The position numbers and the translations under genes are program-made. From the NCBI GenBank assembly GCA_002898115.1, contig BDTL01000074.1, forward strand, positions 1-9,294: a DNA stretch of 9,294 nt. Direction: 5' to 3'. Every line of letters begins with the position of its first letter. Position 1 is the first letter of the stretch. Source of the stretch: a bacterium BMS3Bbin02 (GTDB lineage: Bacteria > Actinomycetota > Acidimicrobiia > Spongiisociales > UBA5794). Positions 1-6,660 of this stretch are shown here, in pieces. The notes below the pieces were generated by a model. That model did not search any database, was not told the DNA's origin, and was given only the letters and a program-made list of their open reading frames with translations.

Positions 1-525
1 CCGATCTCGGTCGTGCTGGGTGCGGCCGACACGTTTCGGGCCGCGGCCGCAGACCAGCTGAAGGCCTGGGCGGAACGACTCCACATCGAGGTCGCAATGG
101 GGGAGGAGGGCGCCGATCCGGCATCGGTGGCGTTTTCTGCTGTCAGGCTTGGTCAGTCAACCGGTGCGGATGTGGTGATCGTTGACACCGCCGGTCGTCT
201 TCAGAACAAATCCAATCTCATGGACGAGCTTGCCAAGGTGCAACGTGTCATCGTGCGTGAGGCGGGAGCGGTCGACGAAGTGCTGCTTGTGATCGACGGC
301 ACGACCGGCCAAAACGCGCTAGTTCAGGCGAAAGCGTTCAACGAGGTGGCGGGGGTTACCGGCATCGTGGTTACCAAGCTCGATGGCACAGCGAAGGGTG
401 GCGTTGCGATCGCCGTCGAGCAGGAACTCGATACGCCGATCAAGTACATCGGCGTTGGCGAACAGCTTGAAGACCTCGTAGCCTTTTCTCCGGAAGAGTT
501 CGTGGACGCCCTGATCGGAGCCTGA
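1..525 (+). CDS. ftsY: Signal recognition particle receptor FtsY, 3' part (truncated by window edge)
   Basis: FtsY is the membrane-associated SRP receptor GTPase. It pairs with Ffh to deliver ribosomes making membrane proteins to the translocon. The reading frame is open from base 1, giving 174 visible residues. The N-terminal A/N region and the P-loop lie upstream of the window. The rest of the SRP-type GTPase domain is present: DTFRAAA at visible residues 10-16, DTAGR at 62-66 followed by a NLMDEL-type segment, TKLDG at 125-129 followed by AKGG, and the terminal GVGEQLEDL...F block. The absence of any methionine-rich M domain after the GTPase fold separates FtsY from Ffh, which is encoded separately at 6757. 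The TGA stop at 523-525 is 2 nt before the cdd start, so the two are probably co-transcribed. Confidence 0.96.
   Translation, partial: PISVVLGAADTFRAAAADQLKAWAERLHIEVAMGEEGADPASVAFSAVRLGQSTGADVVIVDTAGRLQNKSNLMDELAKVQRVIVREAGAVDEVLLVIDGTTGQNALVQAKAFNEVAGVTGIVVTKLDGTAKGGVAIAVEQELDTPIKYIGVGEQLEDLVAFSPEEFVDALIGA
517..520 (+). promoter_or_regulatory. Ribosome binding site deciding the TTG start of cdd
   Basis: GGAG lies inside the last codons of ftsY and ends 7 nt before the TTG at 528. This normal spacing supports TTG as the cdd start and suggests that translation is coupled to ftsY. Confidence 0.6.
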
Positions 526-527
526 CC

Positions 528-938
528 TTGCCGTCGTTTACCGCAGACGAGTTGTTGCAGCAATCACGCGATGTAGCCGAGCGCGCGTATGCTCCGTATT
601 CGGAATTTCGGGTCGGCGCGGTTGTGGTTGACGAACACGGTATGTCGTACGCGGGGGTCAACGTTGAGAATGCTGCTTACGGCTCCGGCCAATGTGCGGA
701 GGCGTCGGCGATCGGTGGGGCGGTGAGTGCCGGGGCGGGTCGAATCAAGGCGATTGCCGTCAGCTCACCAAACGCAGCGCCGTGCTGGCCGTGCGGGAAC
801 TGTCGTCAGATTTTGCGCGAGTTTGATGTCGAGACGGTGATTGTCGAGGGTGCGGATGGATCGGCGCTGGAACTACCGCTCGGGGACCTGTTGCCCAACA
901 GCTTCGGTCCCGAGGACCTCAAGGGTGCGGGCACCTAG
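528..938 (+). CDS. cdd: Cytidine deaminase (small homotetrameric type)
   Basis: It hydrolytically deaminates cytidine and deoxycytidine to uridine and deoxyuridine in pyrimidine salvage, in the cytoplasm. At 136 residues it has the usual length of the tetrameric class. Visible motifs are AYAPYSEFRVGA (20-31), NVENAAYG (45-52) with the substrate-contacting Asn and Glu, CAE (56-58) carrying one zinc Cys and the catalytic Glu, and PCGNC (88-92) carrying the other two zinc Cys. The residue after CAE is Ala59, whereas many tetrameric enzymes have Arg there, which hydrogen-bonds to the zinc thiolates. The start is TTG, backed by GGAG at 517-520 and by alignment with the family N terminus. Uridine made here would feed the phosphorylase at 3757-5076 and Upp at 6043-6660, although those genes are on the other strand. 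Confidence 0.95.
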   Translation: MPSFTADELLQQSRDVAERAYAPYSEFRVGAVVVDEHGMSYAGVNVENAAYGSGQCAEASAIGGAVSAGAGRIKAIAVSSPNAAPCWPCGNCRQILREFDVETVIVEGADGSALELPLGDLLPNSFGPEDLKGAGT

Positions 939-966
939 TGGCCACGGCGCAGAATCCATCCAAATC

Positions 967-1017
967 CGTTTTCGTGACGCTGGGGCCGGACTATTCCCGT
1001 TGAGCGTCACGAAAACG
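967..1017. terminator. Perfect 15-bp inverted repeat between convergent genes; possible bidirectional terminator
   Basis: The left arm CGTTTTCGTGACGCT (967-981) and right arm AGCGTCACGAAAACG (1003-1017) are exact reverse complements separated by 21 nt. It lies between the stops of cdd (+) and etfA (-). Transcripts from either strand would form the same long hairpin. Inner GGG and CCC (983-985 and 996-998) could lengthen it. No T-tract follows the stem on either strand, so it is not a textbook Rho-independent terminator. It could be a U-tract-less terminator or a copy of a dispersed palindromic repeat. Confidence 0.5.
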
Positions 1018-1031
1018 AACAGGGAGTGGCG

Positions 1032-1976
1032 TTACGAGCGGGCCTTTAGCGCTTCGATTAGGGCGGGTACCACCGTGTGGACGTCGCCGACGATGCCAAG
1101 GTCGGCGATGCCGAAGATCGGTGCCTCTTCGTCCTTGTTGATCGCGATGATCGTGCCGGAGTCCTTCATGCCGACGACGTGCTGCATGGCGCCCGAGATT
1201 CCACAGGCGATATACACATCGGGTTTCACCGTCTTACCGGTCTGGCCGATCTGGTAGGAGTACGGCACCCATCCGGCGTCTACGACGGCGCGACTGGCGC
1301 CGACCGCGGCGCCAAGCACGCCCGCAAGCTCATCCATCGTGGAAAACTTCTCTTGTCCGACACCACGTCCACCGGCGATCACGATCGCAGCGGCTTCGAG
1401 ATCAGGACCCTCGGATTCTTCGACATGACGTTCAACCACTGTCGCGACGATCCCGGTGTCCGGTGCGTCGATGCTGGTAACAACTACGGACCCGGATCCG
1501 CCCGGTTCGGCTGGAAATGCCTTCGGACGGGTAACGATCAAAGCGACTCCGTCTCCCTCGAACGAGGTGACGACTCGCTTGATGCCACCGAGAATCTCGT
1601 TCGTGACTGTCACTGGACCGTCATTGGAGACATCGGTAGCGTTCGCCAGGACCGGTCGATCGAGACGAGCGCTGAGCCGTCCTGCCGTATCGCGGTCGGT
1701 CGTATCCATACCGAAGAGCACAATCTCGGGCTGGTGGTCGCCGATCAGCGTTTCGAGGGCCCGTGCCGCAGCAGGTGCGGCGAGCTGGTCGCCGGCGTCC
1801 ATTTGGTAGATGTCTTGTGCGCCATGGTCGGCGAGCGCCTGAGCACCGGCGTCGTTCAATGTTCCGACAGCAAAAACCGCTACATCGTCACTGAGCGAGC
1901 GGGCCTTTGTGAGTAACTCGAGAGCGCTCCCCGAAGGTGCGCCTTCATGTGTGTCTGTGAATACCCAAATGGCCAC
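1032..1976 (-). CDS. etfA: Electron transfer flavoprotein, alpha subunit
   Basis: EtfA is the FAD-binding subunit of the soluble EtfAB heterodimer. EtfAB accepts electrons from acyl-CoA and related dehydrogenases and passes them to the membrane quinone pool through ETF-quinone oxidoreductase. The 314-residue length is normal. Residues 1 to about 185 form the N-terminal domain. The C-terminal FAD domain is fully recognisable: GGRGVG (202-207), PYSYQIGQTGKTVKPD (238-253), GISGAMQH (259-266), and INKDEEAPIF followed by ADLGIVGD (279-298). The start is GTG, directly after the etfB TAA stop with no spacer. GAAGG within the last etfB codons (1985-1989) serves as ribosome binding site. The pair is therefore a two-gene operon with coupled translation. 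No dehydrogenase or ETF-quinone oxidoreductase gene is in the window, so the electron donors cannot be told. Confidence 0.96.
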   Translation of the reverse strand: MAIWVFTDTHEGAPSGSALELLTKARSLSDDVAVFAVGTLNDAGAQALADHGAQDIYQMDAGDQLAAPAAARALETLIGDHQPEIVLFGMDTTDRDTAGRLSARLDRPVLANATDVSNDGPVTVTNEILGGIKRVVTSFEGDGVALIVTRPKAFPAEPGGSGSVVVTSIDAPDTGIVATVVERHVEESEGPDLEAAAIVIAGGRGVGQEKFSTMDELAGVLGAAVGASRAVVDAGWVPYSYQIGQTGKTVKPDVYIACGISGAMQHVVGMKDSGTIIAINKDEEAPIFGIADLGIVGDVHTVVPALIEALKARS

Positions 1977-2738
1977 TTAGATCACCTTCGTTTCTTCGAG
2001 AAGTGCGACAATTCTTTCGAAACCCGTACCGTCATCGACGACTAGCTCACCGGCTTCGCGGGATGCAACCGGTTCGACACTGCGTATCGTTTGGTTCGCG
2101 CTGGGACTGATACCGAGATCCGCGGCTGTCACGGTGTCGACCGGTTTCTTCTTCGCCGCCATGATTCCCTTGAAGTTCGGATAGCGCGGCTCAACGACGC
2201 CCGATGTCACCGAGATCAGTGCGGGAGTCGACGCTTCCACGACGTCATACCCGGCAGTTGTTTGTCGTTCGATGCGAACCGAGCCATCTTCAGTAACGTC
2301 GACTCTCTTTGCAAACGTCAGTGATGGGATGTTGAGAAGTTCGGCAAGCTGCTGTGGGACAACGCCGGTGTATCCGTCGGTGGATTCGGTGCCTGTGATG
2401 ACAAGATCGAATCCCTCGCGTGCGATTGCCGCCGCAAGCACTTTGGCAGTCGTGAGTGCATCCGAGCCTTTGAGGGCGGGGTCATCGACAATCACCGCTT
2501 TGTCGGCACCGGTAGCGAGAGCCCGACGAATACCCTGCTGGGTTCCGGTGGGTCCCATGGAGAAGAGCGTGACGGTGCCTTCGGTGGTCTCCGCGAGTTG
2601 CAGCGCGACCTCGACACCGTACGTGTCTGTTTCGTCCATGATCTGATCCTCGGGTCGGACAACAAAGTGTGTCTCCGGGTCGAGTTCGTAGGGTGTCGCG
2701 GGGTCGGGGATCTGTTTGACGCAGACGGCGATTTGCAT
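1977..2738 (-). CDS. etfB: Electron transfer flavoprotein, beta subunit
   Basis: EtfB is the partner of EtfA; it binds AMP structurally and carries the loop that docks onto dehydrogenases. At 253 residues it has the usual length. It starts MQIAVCVKQIPD, typical of the family. The recognition region VEPRYPNFKGIMAAKKKP (182-199) contains the conserved GIMAAKKK stretch that follows the docking position. The ATG start has GAGGAG 10 nt upstream (2749-2754 on the plus strand). Together these suggest a conventional housekeeping or beta-oxidation ETF rather than a bifurcating one, but the bifurcation markers were not checked exhaustively. A 75-bp AT-rich gap separates it from the preceding pnp gene and holds a palindrome, so etfBA may have its own promoter. 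Confidence 0.96.
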   Translation of the reverse strand: MQIAVCVKQIPDPATPYELDPETHFVVRPEDQIMDETDTYGVEVALQLAETTEGTVTLFSMGPTGTQQGIRRALATGADKAVIVDDPALKGSDALTTAKVLAAAIAREGFDLVITGTESTDGYTGVVPQQLAELLNIPSLTFAKRVDVTEDGSVRIERQTTAGYDVVEASTPALISVTSGVVEPRYPNFKGIMAAKKKPVDTVTAADLGISPSANQTIRSVEPVASREAGELVVDDGTGFERIVALLEETKVI

Positions 2739-2774
2739 GAGAGCGACTCTCCTCGGTAACGGGTTTTCTCAACA

Positions 2775-2805
2775 CTACAACTTTTAGTGAACACTCAAAA
2801 AGTAG
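2775..2805 (-). promoter_or_regulatory. AT-rich imperfect palindrome upstream of etfBA; candidate repressor operator
   Basis: On the minus strand TTTGAGTG and CACTAAAA flank a central TT (2782-2799), and their 8-bp arms differ at one pair. CTAC and GTAG extend the symmetry outward with small bulges, reaching 2775-2805. The element starts 36 nt upstream of the etfB ATG, in sequence clearly richer in A and T than its surroundings. Short symmetric sites in front of acyl-CoA and ETF genes are often bound by TetR-family regulators. That reading is inference, because no regulator is encoded here. I could not assign convincing -35 and -10 boxes. A bulged RNA hairpin ending pnp transcription is an alternative. 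Confidence 0.35.
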
Positions 2806-2813
2806 CAGAGTTT

Positions 2814-3638
2814 CTATTGAACTAAAGTCGGGAGGAGGCTGGTGAGCACGGACGTGAACGTTTCCGTTGCTCGCGCCGCAGCTTCTGTTACATCCGCATG
2901 GCTCAGGGGAACCTTCGAGATTCCGGCTGCAAGGTTCGTGACAAGAGAAATGGCACCGACGCGAACCCCCATGTGGCGAAGGGCGATCGCCTCGGGAACG
3001 GTTGACATGCCGACCAGATCGGCGCCGAGAGTCTTGGCCATGTGTACCTCGGCCGGTGTCTCGTAGCTCGGTCCAAGGAACCAGGCATAGATTCCTTCTC
3101 TATACGCAACACCGTGGGCTTGCATCGTCTCTGCTATTTGCGTACGAAGACGCGGGTCGTACAGAGTGCTCATGTCCGGGAATCGGGGTCCCAAACGATC
3201 GTCGTTCGCACCGGTAAGCGGGTTTTGACCGGTGAAGTTGATGTGATCGCTTACGGCGACGAGGTCACCCGGATTCAAACCATCGCCGCACCCTCCCGAC
3301 GCGTTTGTGAGCAGCACTGTGTGTGCGCCCGTCAGTGCTGCGGCGCGGACTGCGAACACCACATCCGAGAGGGGCCATCCCTCATAGAGATGCACCCGGC
3401 CCGAGAGGACGAGGATTGTCTTGTCTCCCACCGGTGCGGAATACAGTGTGCCGCCGTGCCCTGCGACTTTCGGAACCGGGAAGCCGGGAATCTCGCTGAA
3501 AGGAATCGCTTGAGCGTCATCGAGGCTTGCGCCGAAGGAGCTGAAGCCCGACCCGAGGACGATCGCGGCGTCGTGTGATTGACGCCCCGTTCGATAGGCA
3601 ATCGCGGCTGCTGCCTGCTGCAATGCGTTGTAGGTCAT
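2814..3638 (-). CDS. punA: Purine nucleoside phosphorylase, trimeric (low-molecular-mass) type
   Basis: It cleaves inosine and guanosine (and deoxy forms) with phosphate into free base and (deoxy)ribose-1-phosphate. The 274 residues match the trimeric class. Visible motifs are VLGSG (27-31, phosphate loop), GHGG (60-63), GRVHLYEG (80-87) with the phosphate-contacting Arg and His, TNASGG (111-116), GPSYETPAE (189-197) with the base-recognising Glu193, VGMSTVPE (209-216), and SLVTN (231-235) with Asn235 at the position that contacts purine N7. I chose the ATG at 3638 because GAAGGAG (3646-3652) lies 7 nt upstream. A TTG at 3656 would put that site inside the gene. The gap of 118 nt from the deoA-like gene may hold a separate promoter: TACTAT is seen on the minus strand, but its -35 is weak. 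Confidence 0.94.
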   Translation of the reverse strand: MTYNALQQAAAAIAYRTGRQSHDAAIVLGSGFSSFGASLDDAQAIPFSEIPGFPVPKVAGHGGTLYSAPVGDKTILVLSGRVHLYEGWPLSDVVFAVRAAALTGAHTVLLTNASGGCGDGLNPGDLVAVSDHINFTGQNPLTGANDDRLGPRFPDMSTLYDPRLRTQIAETMQAHGVAYREGIYAWFLGPSYETPAEVHMAKTLGADLVGMSTVPEAIALRHMGVRVGAISLVTNLAAGISKVPLSHADVTEAAARATETFTSVLTSLLPTLVQ

Positions 3639-3652
3639 CTCACGGCTCCTTC

Positions 3653-3672
3653 GCAATGCGAGACTCGCTTGC
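3653..3672. repeat. Inverted repeat in the leader of the purine nucleoside phosphorylase gene
   Basis: On the plus strand GCAA, one unpaired T, and GCGAG are mirrored by CTCGC and TTGC around a single A. The symmetry is nine base pairs with one bulge. The element abuts the GAAGGAG ribosome binding site. It could be a DNA operator or, with a three-base loop, an RNA hairpin affecting translation initiation. No function is shown. Confidence 0.35.
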
Positions 3673-3756
3673 GTGTTGGTGTTGCACTGTCGGGCAATAG
3701 TAGCGACGTCGACATGGCGTCACCGATTCTCGGAAGTGCTGCGGATACACGGACTT

Positions 3757-5076
3757 CTAACGAACCTCATCGAGGAGGATCGACGGTTCGGCCACGGCTG
3801 CGGGGCCAATTTGCCACGCCGATTCCATGGCGGCAAGGGCCGCATCGAGCTTGGCAGGCTCGGCATACGTGATGGTTGCGAGTGGGTCCCCGGTCTCCAC
3901 TGCCGCACCCACCTTGGCATGTACCGTGATGCCGACGCTCGGATCAATGTCAGCCTCCTTGGTCTCCCGACCGCCACCGAGGCGAACGGACGCAACACCG
4001 ATATCGAGCGCATCGCACCGGTGCACCCATCCGTCTGCGGCCGCTCTGACGACATGGGTGTTTTCGGCAATCGGGAGCAGGCCGGGGTCATCAACCACGG
4101 CGACGTCCCCGCCCTGGCTGGCCACGATCCTGCGGAACATCTCGAAGGCTCTGCCGGACTCGACGGCGTCTGAGAGCATGTCCTGTGCCGCCTCATGGGT
4201 CTTCGCAACACCACCGAGCACGAGCATCTCGCGCCCGAGGAGGTAGGTGATCTCGACAAGATCTGGCGGACCGCCACCCTGCAGAACATCGATCGACTCG
4301 CGAATTTCGGATGCGTTGCCGATCTCGTTCCCGAGTGGTTGATCCATGTTGGTCAAGAATGCAACGACCTCGGTGTCGTGAGATGCCCCGATACCGACCA
4401 TCGTCTCGGCGAGCAGCCGTGCATCTTCGATGGTCTTCATAAATGCGCCACTGCCGACCTTCACGTCGAGGACGAGTCCGTCGAGATCTTCTGCAAGTTT
4501 CTTTGACATGATCGACGATGAGATCAGGGGGACGGAAGGCACCGTGGCGCTGGCATCTCTGAGCGCGTAAATGAGCCGGTCAGCGGGGACCAGCGTTGCG
4601 GACTGTCCGCCGAGCACGACATTGTTGCGGCGCAACAGATCCATGAACGTTGCAGGATCGAAGGCTGTCTCCATGCCTCTGATCGATTCCAGTTTGTCGC
4701 GAGTACCTCCCGTGTGGCCTAGACCCCTGCCGGACATCATCGGTATCGGTACACCGCACGCTGCAACTATCGGAGCGAGCGGAATCGTTACCTTGTCGCC
4801 GACACCCCCCGTGGAGTGTTTGTCGATCTTCTTCCCGGGGATCCCCGAGCAATCGAGCACGTCGCCGGAGTGCAACATCGCCCGGGTCCAGGCGGCGAGT
4901 TCATCCGGGTTCATTCCGTTGAGGAAGATCGCCATGAGGAGGGCGGACATCTGGTAGTCGGGAATCGTTTTATCAACGTACGCCGTGATGATCCATGTGA
5001 GGGCATCGTCCGGGAGGATGCCGCCGTCGCGTTTCACCCCGATCAGCTCAACCATCGAAAAATGTGTTGTCGACAT
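3757..5076 (-). CDS. deoA: Thymidine / pyrimidine-nucleoside phosphorylase
   Basis: It cleaves thymidine, deoxyuridine and possibly uridine with phosphate, giving the free base and pentose-1-phosphate. The 439 residues match family size. Order of parts: alpha-helical N-terminal region with DYQMSALLMAI (40-50), phosphate site KIDKHSTGGVGDK (83-95), the family signature SGRGLGHTGGTRDKLES (115-131), the substrate residues Arg173, Ser188 and Lys192 in the ALRD...SSSIMSKK region, DVKVGSGAFMKT (204-215), and a C-terminal alpha/beta domain (about 340-439). The sequence alone does not separate strict thymidine phosphorylase from the broader pyrimidine-nucleoside phosphorylase (pdp), so the symbol is provisional. 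The ATG start has AGGAG 9 nt upstream (5086-5090). It follows the alkyltransferase-like gene by 41 nt, within the same minus-strand run as upp and punA. Confidence 0.94.
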   Translation of the reverse strand: MSTTHFSMVELIGVKRDGGILPDDALTWIITAYVDKTIPDYQMSALLMAIFLNGMNPDELAAWTRAMLHSGDVLDCSGIPGKKIDKHSTGGVGDKVTIPLAPIVAACGVPIPMMSGRGLGHTGGTRDKLESIRGMETAFDPATFMDLLRRNNVVLGGQSATLVPADRLIYALRDASATVPSVPLISSSIMSKKLAEDLDGLVLDVKVGSGAFMKTIEDARLLAETMVGIGASHDTEVVAFLTNMDQPLGNEIGNASEIRESIDVLQGGGPPDLVEITYLLGREMLVLGGVAKTHEAAQDMLSDAVESGRAFEMFRRIVASQGGDVAVVDDPGLLPIAENTHVVRAAADGWVHRCDALDIGVASVRLGGGRETKEADIDPSVGITVHAKVGAAVETGDPLATITYAEPAKLDAALAAMESAWQIGPAAVAEPSILLDEVR

Positions 5077-5117
5077 CGGACGTTGCTCCTATGTACCGCG
5101 GTGCGATCAGGTTGACA

Positions 5118-5393
5118 TTATGTAAGGCGAACCCTGCCTTTGACAATCCGATGCCCCTCGGTTCGCAGCAGTTCGGCCTGTTCTTGTTGGAGGTGGGGGA
5201 GCAGACGACCGGTTGACGAGATGATTCTCCACCAGGGAAGGTCGGGAACCTTGCGGAGCATGGTGCCTACGGCACGCGCCGCACCGGGGTAGCCGGCTTC
5301 GGACGCGACTTCCCCGTAGGTCATGAGGTCGCCGGGACGGGTTGCCAGGATCACTGCGACGACGGCATCCTCGAACGGCGGTCTCTCCTCCAC
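5118..5393 (-). CDS. Alkyltransferase-like protein (MGMT-family DNA-binding domain, no reactive Cys)
   Basis: This 91-residue protein is the winged-helix DNA-binding half of O6-methylguanine-DNA methyltransferase without the N-terminal domain. It keeps the base-flipping Tyr26 in TYGEVA, the arginine finger Arg40 in GAARAVG, and the active-site loop context LPWWRIISSTGRL (52-64). The PCHR motif of the true enzyme is replaced by PWWR (53-56), so the methyl-accepting Cys and its His are both gone. It cannot repair by alkyl transfer. Known ATL proteins bind O6-alkylguanine and hand it to nucleotide excision repair, and that role is inferred here. The start is GTG at 5393, 5 nt after the methyltransferase stop, with no clear ribosome binding site. 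Coupling to that gene is likely. A slightly shorter product from an internal start is possible. Confidence 0.85.
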   Translation of the reverse strand: MEERPPFEDAVVAVILATRPGDLMTYGEVASEAGYPGAARAVGTMLRKVPDLPWWRIISSTGRLLPHLQQEQAELLRTEGHRIVKGRVRLT

Positions 5394-5398
5394 CAGAG

Positions 5399-6043
5399 CT
5401 AGGTCCGTGGCCGCAGGTACAGCACCTGGAGGTGGAGGCGATCATCGGATTCCCGATCAAAGGGACATTCGAACGATTCAACCTCGAACGTCTCTTCGAC
5501 AAGGTTCCGCAACGAATCATCCGAGCGGAGGGAGAAGAACCGGCGCGGTCTGTAGAAGTCGTCTTCGTAGATGCCTTCACTGTCGATACCGCCCCACAGA
5601 GTGAGCACAAACAAGCCGTCCGGGACGAGGACACGTCGAATCTCGCTCAATGCGTCAGGCATATCCCGGTTCGCAATGTGAAGCAGACAGTTCTCGGCCC
5701 AGACTGCGTCAAAGCTCGCGTCATCGAACGGGAGTTCGCGTATGTCGGCCGCTGAGGCGGTCAGACCCTTTTGTCGGGCAAGCATCACCTGGTCGGGAGA
5801 AAGATCGGTCATCACCACGTTGAGACCGGCCGCGGCGAAAACGGCGGCAGTGTTTCCTGTGCCCCCGCCGACCTCAAGAAGCCGGTCCGCTTCATCACCC
5901 TGCATGCGGCCGATGAGGGCCTCGATGTGTGGCATCCGGCCGTCGTGCACACCGATGGCGTCACGTTCCTCGGCGACGTTCGCGTAGGTGACCAGCAGCG
6001 ACGCGTCGTGTTCGTTACTCGGCTCAGCGGGGACCAGTTCCAC
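5399..6043 (-). CDS. Class I SAM-dependent methyltransferase, substrate unknown
   Basis: The 214-residue protein has a seven-strand Rossmann methyltransferase core. Motif I is LLEVGGGTGNTA (55-66), the acidic residue at the end of strand 2 is Asp80 in VVMTDLS, and motif III is ADIRELPF (99-106). FDAVWAENCLLHI (111-123) and EIRRVLVPDGLFVLTLWG (134-151) follow, the pattern of UbiE and methyltransferase type-11 proteins. The last 60 residues are poorly conserved and rich in Asp, Glu and Arg. I cannot name the substrate. The GTG start shares one base with the upp stop (TAGTG), so translation is probably coupled to upp, and the alkyltransferase-like gene follows after 5 nt. This context could point to a nucleoside, base or nucleic-acid substrate, but that is speculation, since such small methyltransferases often act on unrelated metabolites. 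Confidence 0.85.
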   Translation of the reverse strand: MELVPAEPSNEHDASLLVTYANVAEERDAIGVHDGRMPHIEALIGRMQGDEADRLLEVGGGTGNTAAVFAAAGLNVVMTDLSPDQVMLARQKGLTASAADIRELPFDDASFDAVWAENCLLHIANRDMPDALSEIRRVLVPDGLFVLTLWGGIDSEGIYEDDFYRPRRFFSLRSDDSLRNLVEETFEVESFECPFDRESDDRLHLQVLYLRPRT

Positions 6044-6660
6044 TAGAACGTGCCGAAAAGCCGGTCACCCATGTCTCCGAGTCCCGGCATGATGTAGGCC
6101 CGGTCATTGAGTTCCCGATCGAACGTAGCGGCGATGATCCGAACGTCAGGGTGCCGCTCATACATGTGCCGGACACCGTCGGGAGCCGTGACGACGCACA
6201 TCGCGGTGATGTTCATGGCCCCGGACTCCTTGACCTTGTCAACTGCCCAGGCCAGGGAACCTCCGGTCGCCAGCATCGGCTCCAGAATGAGGACGTGAGC
6301 GTCCGCGAGATCGGGAAGTTTGTTGTAGTACTCCTGAGGGAGTGCGGTCTCTTCATCGCGTTGGACGCCGGCGAAACCGACCTTCACCTTCGGAATCATC
6401 TCAAGGACGGCGTCGAGCATTCCAAGTCCGGCCCGCAAGACCGCAACAGCCACGACGTCCCCGAGTTCGTAACCGACGGTTTCCTCCATCGGTGTTCTGA
6501 TTGTCGTCTCGGTGAGAGGTGTCGATCGGGTTGCTTCCATCAGAAGGGTGAAGGTGAGACGTTTCGCTGCTGCCCGGAACGCTTCCGCTTCGGTGTTCTC
6601 GCTGCGCAGCACCGAGAGTGAGTGCCGGGTGAGGGGGTGGTCAATAACAGTGAGGTTCAT
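6043..6660 (-). CDS. upp: Uracil phosphoribosyltransferase
   Basis: It makes UMP from uracil and PRPP and so recaptures uracil released by the pyrimidine phosphorylase. From the chosen ATG it is 205 residues, near the usual 208. Motifs are the N-terminal DHPLTRHSLSVLR (7-19), LRAGLGM (75-81), EYYNKLP (110-116), the PRPP loop LEPMLATGGS (126-135), and the uracil-binding C terminus YIMPGLGDMGDRLFGT (189-204). The PRPP loop has Glu127 where Asp (DPMLATGGS) is usual, a conservative change. An in-frame ATG at 6690 would add 10 residues not typical of the family, so the ATG at 6660 is preferred, although only a weak GGA precedes it. TACGAT on the minus strand (6689-6694) is a possible -10 box. It heads the minus-strand salvage run and diverges from ffh. 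Confidence 0.95.
   Translation of the reverse strand: MNLTVIDHPLTRHSLSVLRSENTEAEAFRAAAKRLTFTLLMEATRSTPLTETTIRTPMEETVGYELGDVVAVAVLRAGLGMLDAVLEMIPKVKVGFAGVQRDEETALPQEYYNKLPDLADAHVLILEPMLATGGSLAWAVDKVKESGAMNITAMCVVTAPDGVRHMYERHPDVRIIAATFDRELNDRAYIMPGLGDMGDRLFGTF

Noticed and set aside
939..1031. Possible small RNA or SRP RNA in the cdd-etfA gap
   Set aside because: The gap is under 100 nt and is explained by the inverted repeat. No promoter or conserved SRP RNA helix 8 tetraloop motif was recognised.
1077..1916. 279-codon plus-strand open frame
   Set aside because: It lies antisense to etfA, whose protein is fully conserved. The translated product has no recognisable fold and is the usual GC-rich shadow frame.
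3042..3578. 178-codon plus-strand open frame
   Set aside because: Antisense shadow of punA. No family resemblance and no ribosome binding context.
3639..3656. Upstream TTG start for punA
   Set aside because: It would put the good GAAGGAG site inside the gene and add six non-conserved residues. The ATG at 3638 fits better.
5112..5117. TTGACA on the plus strand, resembling a -35 box
   Set aside because: No plus-strand gene follows, and it sits at the 3' end of the minus-strand alkyltransferase-like gene. It is most likely chance.
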